Origin: Dehalococcoidales bacterium
GTDB lineage: Bacteria; Chloroflexota; Dehalococcoidia; Dehalococcoidales; UBA3254
Length of the DNA stretch: 58,740 bases
NCBI GenBank assembly: GCA_016926695.1
Contig: JAFGOB010000139.1
Coordinates: forward strand, 1 to 58,740
Direction: 5' to 3'
In this document: one piece after another, positions 9,196 through 18,686 of the stretch
Layout of the letters: the number at the start of each line of letters is the position of its first letter
Numbering within the stretch: position 1 is the stretch's first letter
Notes under the pieces: model-generated
Told to the model about the DNA's origin: nothing
The model's database searches: none
What the model saw: the letters and a program-made list of their open reading frames with translations, nothing else
Program-made: the position numbers and the translations under genes

Positions 9196-10842
9196 ATGAA
9201 GAAAACAGCAGCCATTCTATTTTGCTTATTTTTGTCGGTTTTACAGTTAGTACCTGGTTGTTCAACTACCGAAGATAAATCTACCACCTCTCCAGCCGTT
9301 ATATCTGCTCAACCTCCGGTTGTCTCTCAACCTGCGGCTGCCCCAAAAACCACCATCCTGGCGGCAACAACCACTCCGCCTGTAGCTTCGGATTCAACCT
9401 CAAAATTTGGAGGTACGTTCAGATATATCGATCCGCGTTCGCCATCCACTACTCTTGGCTGGTGGGCGGAGCCGGGACCGCCGGCGGGATTGTATGCCTG
9501 TACCATGCTGGAGGGACTTATAAGTGTTGATTTCAGTGGAGAATCTACACCCTTGCTGGCTACATCCTGGGATATTGCTTCTGATCTCAAGTCTGTCACG
9601 TTTAACCTCAGAAAAGGCGTAAAATTCCATGACGGGTCTGAATTTGATGCCGCTGTGGCCAAGTGGAATATAGAGCAGTATATGGCAGCAAAAATTTCAG
9701 CAGTCAACACCGTCGATTCGGTAGAGATTGTGGATGACTACACGATCAAACTAAACCTGATACAGTATACCAATACACTGGTGAGTAACAATATAGCCGG
9801 TGTATATATGGTGTCTCAGGCGGCTTTCAATAAAGGAGGCGTAGAAGCACTACGCTGGAATCCTGTTGGGACGGGACCTTTTGAGTTTGACAGCTTTGAA
9901 CCCGATGTTGTCCTGAAAGTTAAAAGGTTTGAAGACTATTGGGACCAACCAAAACCTTACCTCGACGCTATTGAAGCGCATTTCGTCCAGGATTTGCTGA
10001 CTGCCGAGGCCTCTTTTGAAGCTGGTGAAGTAGACTGTGTCGGCGGGGATTCAGCGCAGCAGTTGTATAACTTACAGCAAAAGGGGGCACAGATAACCCG
10101 TGTCTACAGCGGGGCCAGTACACTGATACCCGATAGCACAAATACAAGTTCAGCACTGGCTGACCTGAAGGTACGACAGGCAATTGATTGTGCCATCGAC
10201 CGTGAAGCTATCGTGAAAGCCCGTGGATATGGTTTTTGGATTTCCACACATCAATTCGCCCCTCCGGAGGCATCTGCCTATGTCGAAGATTTGCCGGAGC
10301 GAACTTACGATCCTGAAAAAGCAAAGCAGCTTTTGGCGGAAGCTGGATACCCGGAGGGTTTTAAGACCACTATCTACGGAGATGCTTCAACTTCTGATAA
10401 GGCAGCGGCCGTTGCAATACAGGGTTTTTTGAATGATGTTAATATAGACACCGAGCTGAAATGGCTGGACTTTGCAGGATTCGTAAATTACGTTATGGGC
10501 GGATGGGAAAACGGGATGCTTTACTGTGCGAATGGATTCAATGCCGGAAATCTTAATTTCGGAATAGATTTTGTATGGTCGCAAAAAGCTCCATTTTTCC
10601 CCAGTGTGGAAAAGACCGACGATCTGCAGGCGATGATAACCGCTTCCTTGAATTCAAAAGACTATGACCCGGCGCTGGTACAGGATGTTCTTCGCTATAT
10701 GCATGATACAGCCATGTTTATTCCTGTGTATTGCATCACACGGGGTCATGCCTTACAACCATATGTTCACGATACCGGTATGGATAGTTCTTTACAATTG
10801 TTAATGTCCTGGCTACCTGCTAATACCTGGCTGAGTAAATAA
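9196..10842 (+). CDS. ABC transporter substrate-binding lipoprotein (family 5, peptide/opine type)
   Basis: A 548-residue extracytoplasmic binding protein of the SBP_bac_5 family. The start is the ATG after GAGGTGG; a longer in-frame start at 9166 would spoil the signal peptide. The N-terminus is a lipoprotein signal (KKTAAILFCLFLSVLQLVPGC) followed by a Ser/Thr/Pro-rich linker, typical of a membrane-anchored receptor. The family segments YTCTMLEGL-like, LRKGVKFHDGSEFDAAVAKWNIE and NPVGTGPFEFDSF are present. It heads a unit with two permeases (10916, 11881) and is expressed from dyad promoter copy 2. Ligand unknown: peptides, opines, amines or glycosides are all taken by this family. Confidence 0.92.
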   Translation: MKKTAAILFCLFLSVLQLVPGCSTTEDKSTTSPAVISAQPPVVSQPAAAPKTTILAATTTPPVASDSTSKFGGTFRYIDPRSPSTTLGWWAEPGPPAGLYACTMLEGLISVDFSGESTPLLATSWDIASDLKSVTFNLRKGVKFHDGSEFDAAVAKWNIEQYMAAKISAVNTVDSVEIVDDYTIKLNLIQYTNTLVSNNIAGVYMVSQAAFNKGGVEALRWNPVGTGPFEFDSFEPDVVLKVKRFEDYWDQPKPYLDAIEAHFVQDLLTAEASFEAGEVDCVGGDSAQQLYNLQQKGAQITRVYSGASTLIPDSTNTSSALADLKVRQAIDCAIDREAIVKARGYGFWISTHQFAPPEASAYVEDLPERTYDPEKAKQLLAEAGYPEGFKTTIYGDASTSDKAAAVAIQGFLNDVNIDTELKWLDFAGFVNYVMGGWENGMLYCANGFNAGNLNFGIDFVWSQKAPFFPSVEKTDDLQAMITASLNSKDYDPALVQDVLRYMHDTAMFIPVYCITRGHALQPYVHDTGMDSSLQLLMSWLPANTWLSK

Positions 10843-10864
10843 TACACACGCTGCACGATTCAGT

Positions 10865-10895
10865 GGCTCCCGGCGCGTGATTGCGACCGGGAGCC
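10865..10895 (+). terminator. Hairpin between binding-protein and permease genes
   Basis: A 9-bp perfect stem (GGCTCCCGG / CCGGGAGCC) with a 13-base loop and no T-run. Such hairpins often stabilise or partly terminate the binding-protein message, so that it exceeds the permease message. A similar but stronger one follows the second binding protein at 35873. Confidence 0.6.
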
Positions 10896-10915
10896 AGAAT
10901 AACCAAGGACAATAA

Positions 10916-11872
10916 ATGACGCATTTTATTATACGAAGACTATTACAATCAGTATTTATTCTTATTATCGTCTCGCTTCTGGTCTATTTGATGGTCCACA
11001 TACTCCCGGGTGATCCGATCCTTATATTCGTATCTTCGGGTCAATTGAAGAATATTTCGTATGATGAAATTGAAATCCTCAGACACCAGTATGGACTGGA
11101 TAAACCCTTACCCGTTCAGTATCTCAGTTGGCTTGGAGGCATTGCCAGGGGGGATTTTGGTGTATCCATCACGACTCATAGGCCTGTAATACAGGAAATA
11201 GCCAAGCGTTTACCGATAACCGTGCAGTTGAGTTTCATAGCTCTGGCTATAAGTACCATTATCGGCATACCCGCCGGGGTGATTTGCGCCATCAGACGTG
11301 GAAGATGGCTGGATACCATGATCAGTATTTTTGCCAATATAGGCATTACGATTCCCGTTTTCTGGCTGGGAACGATGCTTATCTATCTTTTTGCTTTGAA
11401 GTTGGGCTGGCTTCCGGTGCAGGGTTATACATCGCCCTTTAATGACTTCGGTAAAAGCTTCAAGCAGGCTGTTATGCCCGTTTTTTGCCTGTCGTTATTT
11501 TCCGTTTCCTCTATTGCCCGTCAAACCCGTTCAAGCATGCTTGAGATAATGAAGCAGGACTATATCAGGACTGCATGGTCAAAAGGTTTGCTCGAGCGCT
11601 GGGTTGTCTTAAGACACGCGATAAAAAACGGACTTATTCCGGTGGTCACTCTCCTGGGTATGTCGTTCAGCCTTGTTATCGGCGGCTCGGTTTTGGTCGA
11701 AAATGTTTTCAATATTCCCGGTGTGAGCCGCATGGTAGTTAATGCAGTATTCGTTCAGGATTACCCTGTGATTCAGGGTTTCGTGTTGATAATCTCCATT
11801 ATAGTACTGGTAACTAATCTGATCGTAGATATTTCATACGGCTGGCTCGACCCCAGAATAAGGTACGGATAA
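10916..11872 (+). CDS. ABC transporter permease, DppB type
   Basis: A 318-residue inner-membrane permease with about six hydrophobic helices. It starts with the DppB-family signature (FIIRRLLQSVFILIIVSLLVYLM, then LPGDPI). The cytoplasmic EAA loop that contacts the ATPase is visible around residues 215-235 (DYIRTAWSKGLLERWVVLRHAIKN). It lies 73 bases after the binding protein and 8 bases before its partner permease. No ATPase gene (DppD/DppF type) is in the window, so the transporter must borrow ATPases encoded elsewhere. Confidence 0.93.
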   Translation: MTHFIIRRLLQSVFILIIVSLLVYLMVHILPGDPILIFVSSGQLKNISYDEIEILRHQYGLDKPLPVQYLSWLGGIARGDFGVSITTHRPVIQEIAKRLPITVQLSFIALAISTIIGIPAGVICAIRRGRWLDTMISIFANIGITIPVFWLGTMLIYLFALKLGWLPVQGYTSPFNDFGKSFKQAVMPVFCLSLFSVSSIARQTRSSMLEIMKQDYIRTAWSKGLLERWVVLRHAIKNGLIPVVTLLGMSFSLVIGGSVLVENVFNIPGVSRMVVNAVFVQDYPVIQGFVLIISIIVLVTNLIVDISYGWLDPRIRYG

Positions 11873-11880
11873 AATAAGTT

Positions 11881-12783
11881 ATGGCCATACAATTGAATAG
11901 TATTGATGATAATAATGGTGAGACACTACACCGTACAAGTAAGTTTAGATATATAACAAGGGTATTATTTAGCCGGGGAGTGGTAATTTTCGGCCTTATT
12001 ATTATACTGATATTGATAGTAGAATCTATATTTGCCCCATGGCTGGCTCCATACGACCCTTACGACCAGAATTTAGACCAGGTTTTACAGCAACCTTCAG
12101 GTCAGCACTTTCTCGGTACTGATGACCTGGGGAGGGATACACTAAGCCGTTTAATTTACGGGGGACGCAATTCACTGATGGTAGGATTGGTCGCACTCGG
12201 TATTGCGGCAACGATCGGTATGGCTATGGGAATGATTGCCGGTTATTTCAGCGGCGGCTGGGTAGAGTCCATCATCATGCGTTTTGTGGATTCCTTGATG
12301 TGTATACCCATGATACTTTTAGCACTGGTCCTGGCTGCATTACTGGGACCGGGACTTAGAAACGTAATGATAGCCCTGGGTGTGGCAATGCTACCCGCAT
12401 ATTCCAGGTTGATGTGCGGACTGGTTCTTTCCGTGAAAGAAAATGACTATGTAATGGCGGCACGTTCATTAGGAGCGGGTAATGCACGTATTATCTTCAG
12501 ACACATTTTTCACAATTGTTTACCGCCTCTCATAGTACTGGTCACGATGCAAATCGGCGCAGCCATACTGGCGGAAGCCGGGCTCAGTTTTTTAGGTGTC
12601 GGCATTGAGCCGCCAGGCGCCGCCTGGGGCTCTATGGTTAGCGAAGGCCGTTCTTACCTGCTTACCAGCCCCTATCTTTCCATTATACCGGGTATTGCTA
12701 TCATGCTGGTCGTTTTTAGTTTCAATATGGTTGGTGATGGTTTGAGAGACGCCTTTGATCCGAGACTCAGGGGTACATTGTAA
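11881..12783 (+). CDS. ABC transporter permease, DppC type
   Basis: A 300-residue permease. It has the DppC-family N-terminal helix, the APYDPYDQNLDQVLQQPSGQ segment and HFLGTDDLGRDTLSRLIYGGRNS (residues about 78-100). The EAA loop is at about 195-215 (NDYVMAARSLGAGNARIIFRHIFHN), and the C-terminus is the typical GDGLRDAFDPRLRG. It forms the membrane channel with the preceding DppB-type protein. It is the last gene of the unit and converges on the minus-strand cluster, with a shared hairpin at 12782-12834. Confidence 0.93.
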   Translation: MAIQLNSIDDNNGETLHRTSKFRYITRVLFSRGVVIFGLIIILILIVESIFAPWLAPYDPYDQNLDQVLQQPSGQHFLGTDDLGRDTLSRLIYGGRNSLMVGLVALGIAATIGMAMGMIAGYFSGGWVESIIMRFVDSLMCIPMILLALVLAALLGPGLRNVMIALGVAMLPAYSRLMCGLVLSVKENDYVMAARSLGAGNARIIFRHIFHNCLPPLIVLVTMQIGAAILAEAGLSFLGVGIEPPGAAWGSMVSEGRSYLLTSPYLSIIPGIAIMLVVFSFNMVGDGLRDAFDPRLRGTL

Positions 12784-12834
12784 ATCACCTCACAGCAAGA
12801 CCGTGATGTAACAGTGAATCCGTGGAGGTGATTT
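12782..12834. terminator. Bidirectional terminator-like hairpin between convergent units
   Basis: AAATCACCTC (12782-12791) pairs with GAGGTGATTT (12825-12834), giving a 10-bp stem with a 33-base loop. It is A-rich on one side and T-rich on the other. It sits exactly between the permease stop and the convergent amidohydrolase stop, as expected for a terminator used from both sides. Confidence 0.55.
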
Positions 12835-12843
12835 TAACTTCAA

Positions 12844-14568
12844 CTATAGAACGCCTGCGTTATAAACCACGTTACCTCCGGAGATAGTCATCAGAATACG
12901 AATATCCTGTATTTTGTGCGGGTCTATGGTCAATATGTCATTGTCGATTATACAGAAATCTGCCAGTTTGCCTGCCTCAATGGAACCTTTAAGCTCTTCC
13001 ATGTGATCCAGCCAGGCCCCGTTGATGGTATACGTCGCGATTGCCTCAGCCACGGTTATACGCTGTTCGGGCCCACTTATTTTACCAGTGGCCTTGGATT
13101 CACGCAAGACGGCAGCTTGAATTCCAGGTCTCCAATCGGGATAGATGACAGGAGCATCCGAGCTGTTAGCTACCCGTATGCCGTGATCAAGCATGGTTCT
13201 CAACGGCCAGTGATAAGCAGCCCTTTCCTTGCCGACTACAGTCTCCATTAGATCGGATATTGTCCACTTGATCGAGGATTGAACATTCATTCCGATCTCA
13301 TAGCCGGTCCGTTTAGCGAAATCTCTTATTTTTTCAATGTCATGAAGTCTCGAAAAATCGCTGTGTATGACATAATGTCTGGCGTCCCACGGGTCCTGCT
13401 CGATGCACTTCATATACTGGTCGGTAATGATGTGAATAGTCCTCTCTCCGGTGCTGTGTATACCTACCTGTAAACGGTTCGAGTGGACAAGTTTAATCAT
13501 TTCTCTTAAGCTTTGTTCTTGCTCTCCCAGTGTAGTTCCGTCTGTTTCCAGGAGACCGAAAGTCCCGTCAGGATAGGGTTCAAACATACAGGCGGTCTTC
13601 AGAGGAGGTATCCCATCGCCGAGGAATTTCACTCCACCTACTTTCAGCCATTCATTTCCGAAATTATAGCTGCATCCAATATGTTTGAACGCTTCTTTCA
13701 TGGCCTCAAGACTGAATTTGCCCCGTTCACCCATATGCAACAGCATATTTACACGACAGGTCCATTTGCCATCCCCGGAATGCCTGTTAAACGTGTCGTT
13801 ATAACATGCCCATTTATCGCGTTCAACGCCGGCGTCAGTGAAACTGGTTATACCAAGTGAGTTAAGTTCAGCCATGGCTTCCGGCAGGGCTTTCATTCGC
13901 TGCTCAGCAGTCCAGGGCGGGATTATTTGTCTCACCGGCATGTCTGCTTTTTCATATAGCAGGCCGGTACACTTACCGGTAGCATGGTCCCTTCCGATTC
14001 TTCCGCCTACGGGATCAGGCGTGTCGTCTCGAATTCCCGCCATCTCAAGTGCTTTGCTGTTAACCCACATGCGGTGACCGGAATATTCTACCAGTACCAC
14101 CGGGTTATCAGGCGCAACTCTGTCAAGGTCTTCTTTGGAAGGTAATCGATCAGGGTTGGCCAGGCATTCATCCAGATAGCCCTGGTCCCATCCTTCTCCT
14201 TGAACCCATTCTCCCGGCGATGCTTTACCGGCAGCTTCAGCTACTATTCCTACGATATCAGCAATTGACTTCACGACGGGGAATCTGATAAATAGTTTCC
14301 AGGGAGGCCTTGTTAACGCCCAGTCTGAAACATGGCAGTGAGAATCATTAATACCTGGCAGCATCGTAGCGCCTTTTAGATCGACGACTCTTGTCCTTTT
14401 TCCCGTTATAGACTTAATCTCGTCACTCGTACCGACTGCCATGATTTTGCCATTTTTAACGGCGACTGCTTCAGCAATAGAAAAATCTTTGTCGACGGTA
14501 ATTACTCTCCCATTGCTGATAATCAGGTCAGGCATTAAAATATCGAATAACTCATTTTTGGAATTCAT
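12844..14568 (-). CDS. YtcJ-type amidohydrolase (amidohydrolase family 3), paralogue A
   Basis: A 574-residue member of the amidohydrolase superfamily. The N-terminal beta sandwich starts DLIISNGRVITVDKDFSIAEAVAV. The metal-binding HxH is His77/His79 (PGINDSHCHV). Further motifs are VGIHSTGERT (about 369) and the C-terminal SSDAPVIYPDW. Relatives hydrolyse N-formyl or amide bonds. The start has an AGGAGG RBS. It is the last gene of the minus-strand run from 20521 and is paralogous to the 15501 and 19874 genes, over full length and over the C-terminal third respectively. Two full paralogues in one operon suggest different substrates or successive steps. Substrate unknown; cytoplasmic. Confidence 0.9.
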   Translation of the reverse strand: MNSKNELFDILMPDLIISNGRVITVDKDFSIAEAVAVKNGKIMAVGTSDEIKSITGKRTRVVDLKGATMLPGINDSHCHVSDWALTRPPWKLFIRFPVVKSIADIVGIVAEAAGKASPGEWVQGEGWDQGYLDECLANPDRLPSKEDLDRVAPDNPVVLVEYSGHRMWVNSKALEMAGIRDDTPDPVGGRIGRDHATGKCTGLLYEKADMPVRQIIPPWTAEQRMKALPEAMAELNSLGITSFTDAGVERDKWACYNDTFNRHSGDGKWTCRVNMLLHMGERGKFSLEAMKEAFKHIGCSYNFGNEWLKVGGVKFLGDGIPPLKTACMFEPYPDGTFGLLETDGTTLGEQEQSLREMIKLVHSNRLQVGIHSTGERTIHIITDQYMKCIEQDPWDARHYVIHSDFSRLHDIEKIRDFAKRTGYEIGMNVQSSIKWTISDLMETVVGKERAAYHWPLRTMLDHGIRVANSSDAPVIYPDWRPGIQAAVLRESKATGKISGPEQRITVAEAIATYTINGAWLDHMEELKGSIEAGKLADFCIIDNDILTIDPHKIQDIRILMTISGGNVVYNAGVL

Positions 14569-14597
14569 ACTATTCCTCCTGATAATCAGGCTGCTTT

Positions 14598-15419
14598 TTA
14601 GATAGAGGTTTGACCGATGGCTTCAACATAAGCCCCCATGGTGAAATTTATGTACCGTCCAGAACGGATATCGAGTCCGAAAGACTTGCCGTTAGATCTC
14701 ATTTCTTTAAAATTAATCAGGACCGCGCCGAAAGTTGGCATTACCTTTTCGCACCATATGAAGAGATAAATATCAGGGACAATCTTGAAGTAATCGCATA
14801 TTTCAGTATCAGCCAGTCCTCTTTCAAGCCCTGCCAGGCAGTGCCACGTGAATAATCGCTCGTTTAGATAAATATGCTCATATATATGATTGTTGCTGTA
14901 AGTGTATTTCATTCTCTTGCCGACGAGTTCGCTGGTTCTTTCATGGGACTTCACCGGTATATCTGGTAACAGGGGATTAACACATGCTTGCTTGATTTCA
15001 ATTTTAATCGTACTGAGATCAATTCCTTTGCCTACCCTGTCAAGGAAATCCCGGCAAGCTTCCGTTCTATCTGGTAATATCGCTTGAATAACCGTTGTCT
15101 TTCCACTTTTCAGGTCGAGAGCCATTGAAATCGATATACCGGGCTGTTTCGATCTGACGAAATCGACAAAGAATATATCAGAGGCTACGCGTATAGCTTC
15201 ATATGTCTCGATTTCAGGTTGTTCCTTGTCTGAGCTTTCAGGCGATTCCCATGAGAGTGTTGATTCATTGTGAAATTTACATAACATAGAATCACCGGCA
15301 GCAAAGTGCAGATTGAGTTCTATACCTGTAAGTTCATTGCTGCGTGGCAACCTGAACTCGCTCATTCCCTTTCCCCAATCCTCCAGGTCTATCCAGTTCT
15401 GTGCCCGAGTTTGCTTCAT
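14598..15419 (-). CDS. moaF: MoaF-like protein
   Basis: A 273-residue protein resembling MoaF, a two-domain lipocalin-like protein first named from a molybdenum-cofactor operon. The N-terminal half contains GIELNLHFAAGDSMLCKF, ETYEAIRVASDIFFVDFVRSKQPGISISMALDL. The C-terminal half has the most recognisable block: LVGKRMKYTYSNNHIYEHIYLN, RLFTWHCLAGLERGLADTE, and FIWCEKVMPTFGAVLINF. A role in cofactor synthesis is not well established. Its place between two amidohydrolases suggests that it binds or processes a small pathway molecule instead. The RBS is AAGGAG. Family assignment is from memory of the motifs. Confidence 0.78.
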   Translation of the reverse strand: MKQTRAQNWIDLEDWGKGMSEFRLPRSNELTGIELNLHFAAGDSMLCKFHNESTLSWESPESSDKEQPEIETYEAIRVASDIFFVDFVRSKQPGISISMALDLKSGKTTVIQAILPDRTEACRDFLDRVGKGIDLSTIKIEIKQACVNPLLPDIPVKSHERTSELVGKRMKYTYSNNHIYEHIYLNERLFTWHCLAGLERGLADTEICDYFKIVPDIYLFIWCEKVMPTFGAVLINFKEMRSNGKSFGLDIRSGRYINFTMGAYVEAIGQTSI

Positions 15420-15500
15420 GCTTCTCCTTGTTTTTTTCGTGATGTTGTATTGTTGCTGTAAAATAGTCTAGTTCAGGCATAGTGATATATGCTCCGGGAA

Positions 15501-17192
15501 TTAAGAAATAACCTGATATTCGGGGTTACTGTAAACAGTTTTTCCACCGACGATAGTATATAGCACAGGTATCTCGTGAATCTTGTTGGGATCAACAGAT
15601 AAAATATCTTCGCCTATAATCGTGAAATCGGCCAGTTTGCCGGTCTCGATCGATCCCCTGATGTTATCCTGATGGTCTTGCCAGGCCCCGTTAATGGTAT
15701 AAGCGCGGATTGCCTGTTCCACTGTAATACACTGGTCGGCGCCGATAACCTTTCCCGTGGCCTTATCTTTTCGCAAAATAGCTGACTCTACTCCCTGTCT
15801 CCAATCAGGATAGGTCACAGAAGCATCGGAGCTGTTGGAGACCCTGACATCCCCTTCGAACAGCGATCTAAGGGGCCAGTGGTAGGCTGCCCTTTTCTCA
15901 CCTGTTATGCCTACCATCAGATTACCGATAGTCCATTTTATTGCCGATTGTACATTAGCACCGATGTTGTTCGCGGCCATACGCTTGATACATTGCGGCG
16001 TCACGTAATCGGTGTGAATAATGTAATGCCTGGCGTCCCAGGGATGCTCTACTAAAGCTGCGATATATCCGTCAACACAGGCATCGATTCCCCGGTCTCC
16101 TGTAACATGGATGCCGACCTGGAATCCCCGGGCATTGGCGTGTTTGATCATGCTGATTAACATATTATACCGTTCCTCATCGGTTTTGCCGTCAACCAGC
16201 AATTGACCATGGCCTCCGCCTATATAGTCCTCATACATGAAAGCGGTTTTTGAAGGCGGGATACCGTCCGCCAGGAGCTTGAGTCCGGAAATTCTGAGCC
16301 ATTCATTGCCGAAACCGCTGCCGGTACCGACATAATTCGTGATATTCTGGATAGACTCAAGTGACGAGCCGCCCATAATCATACAATTTACTCTCAGCGA
16401 AAACTTTCCCTGGTTATAAAGATCAGTATATATTTTGATCTGATCAGCGGAGAGACCTGGTTCGGTGACACAGGTTATTCCCAGTGAGTTGAGTTCAGCC
16501 ATCGCATTGAGAATCCCGGCTTTACGTTCCGCTTCAGTGGGCGGCGGCATTAACTGACGCAGCCACATTGTCATTTCGAACAATATGCCGGTAGGTTCCC
16601 CGGAGGCATCTCTCTGGATGATTCCATTATCAGGATTGGGAGTATTTCTATCTATTTTAGCTATTTCAAGGGCTTTGCTGTTGACCAGACAGACATGGCC
16701 TGAAAAATCAATATATACCGCAGGGTTGTCGGGACTTTCCGGATCAATATCGAAACGGGTAGGCCATTTATCCGGTTTACCTGCAAATTCAGGCAGGAAT
16801 CCCCTGTCCCACCCCCAGCCTGAAATCCATTTGCCGGGCCCGACTTCTGCTGCTTTGGCTGCTGTCGCTGTCTTTATATCCTGTAATGACTTAATGGCCG
16901 GATAGCCGAGATCTACCAGCATGGGAGGTCTTTCCAGCCCGAAACCGCTCAGATGGCAATGGGCATCATTGATACCGGGCAATACCGTGGCTCCTTGCAA
17001 GTCGAGTAATTCGGTGTTTGCTCCAGCTAAGTTTTTAATATCTTCACTGGACCCTACCCCGAAAATCCTGGTGTCTTTTACAGCTACAGCCTCGGCAATA
17101 GAAAAGTCATCATCCACTGTAATGATATTGCCGTTGAACATCACCAGGTCTGGATTCATCGGCTGCCAGTGTGATCTGGTTTGCTTTTTCAT
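15501..17192 (-). CDS. YtcJ-type amidohydrolase (amidohydrolase family 3), paralogue B
   Basis: A 563-residue amidohydrolase, closely similar to paralogue A across its length. It shows DLVMFNGNIITVDDDFSI at the N-terminus, the HxH metal motif in PGINDAHCHLSGFG, GFQVGIHVTGDRGID in the middle, and SSDASVTYPDW near the end. It has a strong GGAGG RBS. It lies between the aminotransferase gene and moaF on the minus strand, with gaps of about 80 bases. It probably hydrolyses an amide, formamide or cyclic amide in the same pathway. Substrate unknown. Confidence 0.9.
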   Translation of the reverse strand: MKKQTRSHWQPMNPDLVMFNGNIITVDDDFSIAEAVAVKDTRIFGVGSSEDIKNLAGANTELLDLQGATVLPGINDAHCHLSGFGLERPPMLVDLGYPAIKSLQDIKTATAAKAAEVGPGKWISGWGWDRGFLPEFAGKPDKWPTRFDIDPESPDNPAVYIDFSGHVCLVNSKALEIAKIDRNTPNPDNGIIQRDASGEPTGILFEMTMWLRQLMPPPTEAERKAGILNAMAELNSLGITCVTEPGLSADQIKIYTDLYNQGKFSLRVNCMIMGGSSLESIQNITNYVGTGSGFGNEWLRISGLKLLADGIPPSKTAFMYEDYIGGGHGQLLVDGKTDEERYNMLISMIKHANARGFQVGIHVTGDRGIDACVDGYIAALVEHPWDARHYIIHTDYVTPQCIKRMAANNIGANVQSAIKWTIGNLMVGITGEKRAAYHWPLRSLFEGDVRVSNSSDASVTYPDWRQGVESAILRKDKATGKVIGADQCITVEQAIRAYTINGAWQDHQDNIRGSIETGKLADFTIIGEDILSVDPNKIHEIPVLYTIVGGKTVYSNPEYQVIS

Positions 17193-17275
17193 GATTATTC
17201 CTCCGATCAGCTATTCTTTTCTTTCACCCTGTGTCCGGTAAATGGTATATCAACAGGGTATCGGTGAGACAAGAT

Positions 17276-18652
17276 CTAGTAATTTTTGATCATATCGATC
17301 ATAATTCGGGTGGCCCTGGCAGCATATTCCCTTGTTGTGGTTAAAGGCGGCATAAAGCGAAAGACATTACCATAGCGTCCACAGGGGGTCATGATGACGC
17401 CGGCGTTCAAGAGCTTCATGGCAATCTCTCCGCATTTATCAGGTGAAAGCGGCTCCTTACTCTGCCTGTCAGCTACCACCTCTACACCGATCATCAGACC
17501 GCGGCCGCGAACATCGCCGATAGCAAGTGTAGTTTTAGCAGCTTCCCTGAACATGCCGCTGATCTCAGCCCCAAGTTTGGTCGCTCTTCCCAGGAGGTCT
17601 GTTTTTTTATCAGTAATCAGGTCGATATTGGTCATGCACACAGCACAGGCCAGGGCATTGCCGGCGAAAGTACCCGGCTGAGAGCCCTCCACCAGCGATT
17701 TGTTGATAGCTGAGTTAAAAGTGACACCGGCCATGGGGATGTCACCGCCCATCCCCTTACCCCAGGTCAGCATATCCGGTATCACACCTGTATGTTCTAT
17801 CGACCACATCTTACCGGTACGTCCGGCCCCGGACTGAACTTCATCGGAAATGAACAGAGCGCCGTATTTATGGGCCGCCGCTTTGATAATCTGGAAAAAC
17901 TCCGGCGGCGGCGCCACATATCCTCCTTCGCCCTGCTGGGACTCCACAATAATGGCTGCCACATCATCGGTTGCAGTGTAAGGCGTATTTAATACATAAT
18001 CCACATTTTTTGCACACTGCAAATCGCAGCCGGGATAGGTCATGTTAAAGGCGCAGCGGTAGCAATATCCATAGGGCAGATGGATCACTCCCGGCATCAT
18101 GGGACCCCATCCATGGCGGTATCGATAACCCGTCGTAAGAGCAGCCGACCCCATCCAGACGCCATGATATGCGCCGTGAAATGCGATGATCTGGGAACGG
18201 CCGGTATAATGGCGGGCGAATTTGATCGCTGTTTCAACAGCACCGCTGCCGCTTTGCATGAAAGCGGTCTGGCAGTTGCCGCGCAATCCCTCCGGCATAA
18301 CCGAAGAGACCTTTTTTGCCAGTTCAATACGCTTGATGTTGGTAGCATCGGTTGTATGCATTATTACATTACTCTGGTTACGTATCGCTTCCAGTATCTT
18401 GGGATGGTTTCGTCCGATGGCATTTACGGCTACTCCGGCAGCCATATCGATATAGAGGTTTCCATCGGCATCCTTGACCGTTGCGCCGAGACCTTCTTCC
18501 ATGATAAGCGGAAAAGAACCGGCGCCGCGGGTTAAAGGTTCATACCTGGCAGATTCTTCAAGCAATTTTTGGACCCTGGGTCCGGGCACTTGGGTCACCA
18601 TTTTGGGTGCATCCGCGAATGATAGTCTTGATAGTTCTTCTTCGGAAATCAT
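17276..18652 (-). CDS. Class III (omega-amino acid / GABA type) aminotransferase
   Basis: A 458-residue PLP enzyme of aminotransferase class III. The cofactor segments are visible: SGSGAVETAIKFARHYTG (phosphate loop), AFHGAYHGVWMG, ISDEVQSGAGRTGKMW (Asp for the pyridine nitrogen), and TWGKGMGGD with the Schiff-base lysine. An insert of about 20 residues, YCYRCAFNMTYPGCDLQCA, carries four cysteines and may bind a metal. Enzymes of this class move a terminal amino group to pyruvate or 2-oxoglutarate. The neighbouring alanine dehydrogenase would recycle alanine to pyruvate, so pyruvate is the likely acceptor. The RBS is GGAGG and the protein is cytoplasmic. Confidence 0.9.
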   Translation of the reverse strand: MISEEELSRLSFADAPKMVTQVPGPRVQKLLEESARYEPLTRGAGSFPLIMEEGLGATVKDADGNLYIDMAAGVAVNAIGRNHPKILEAIRNQSNVIMHTTDATNIKRIELAKKVSSVMPEGLRGNCQTAFMQSGSGAVETAIKFARHYTGRSQIIAFHGAYHGVWMGSAALTTGYRYRHGWGPMMPGVIHLPYGYCYRCAFNMTYPGCDLQCAKNVDYVLNTPYTATDDVAAIIVESQQGEGGYVAPPPEFFQIIKAAAHKYGALFISDEVQSGAGRTGKMWSIEHTGVIPDMLTWGKGMGGDIPMAGVTFNSAINKSLVEGSQPGTFAGNALACAVCMTNIDLITDKKTDLLGRATKLGAEISGMFREAAKTTLAIGDVRGRGLMIGVEVVADRQSKEPLSPDKCGEIAMKLLNAGVIMTPCGRYGNVFRFMPPLTTTREYAARATRIMIDMIKNY

Positions 18653-18686
18653 TTTCTACCTCCATGAAGCTATTGACATTGATAGG

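Noticed and set aside
18666..18680. AGCTATTGACATTG, resembling half of the dyad promoter
   Set aside because: Only one arm is present, no -10 hexamer follows at the right distance, and it lies inside the minus-strand operon in the wrong orientation.
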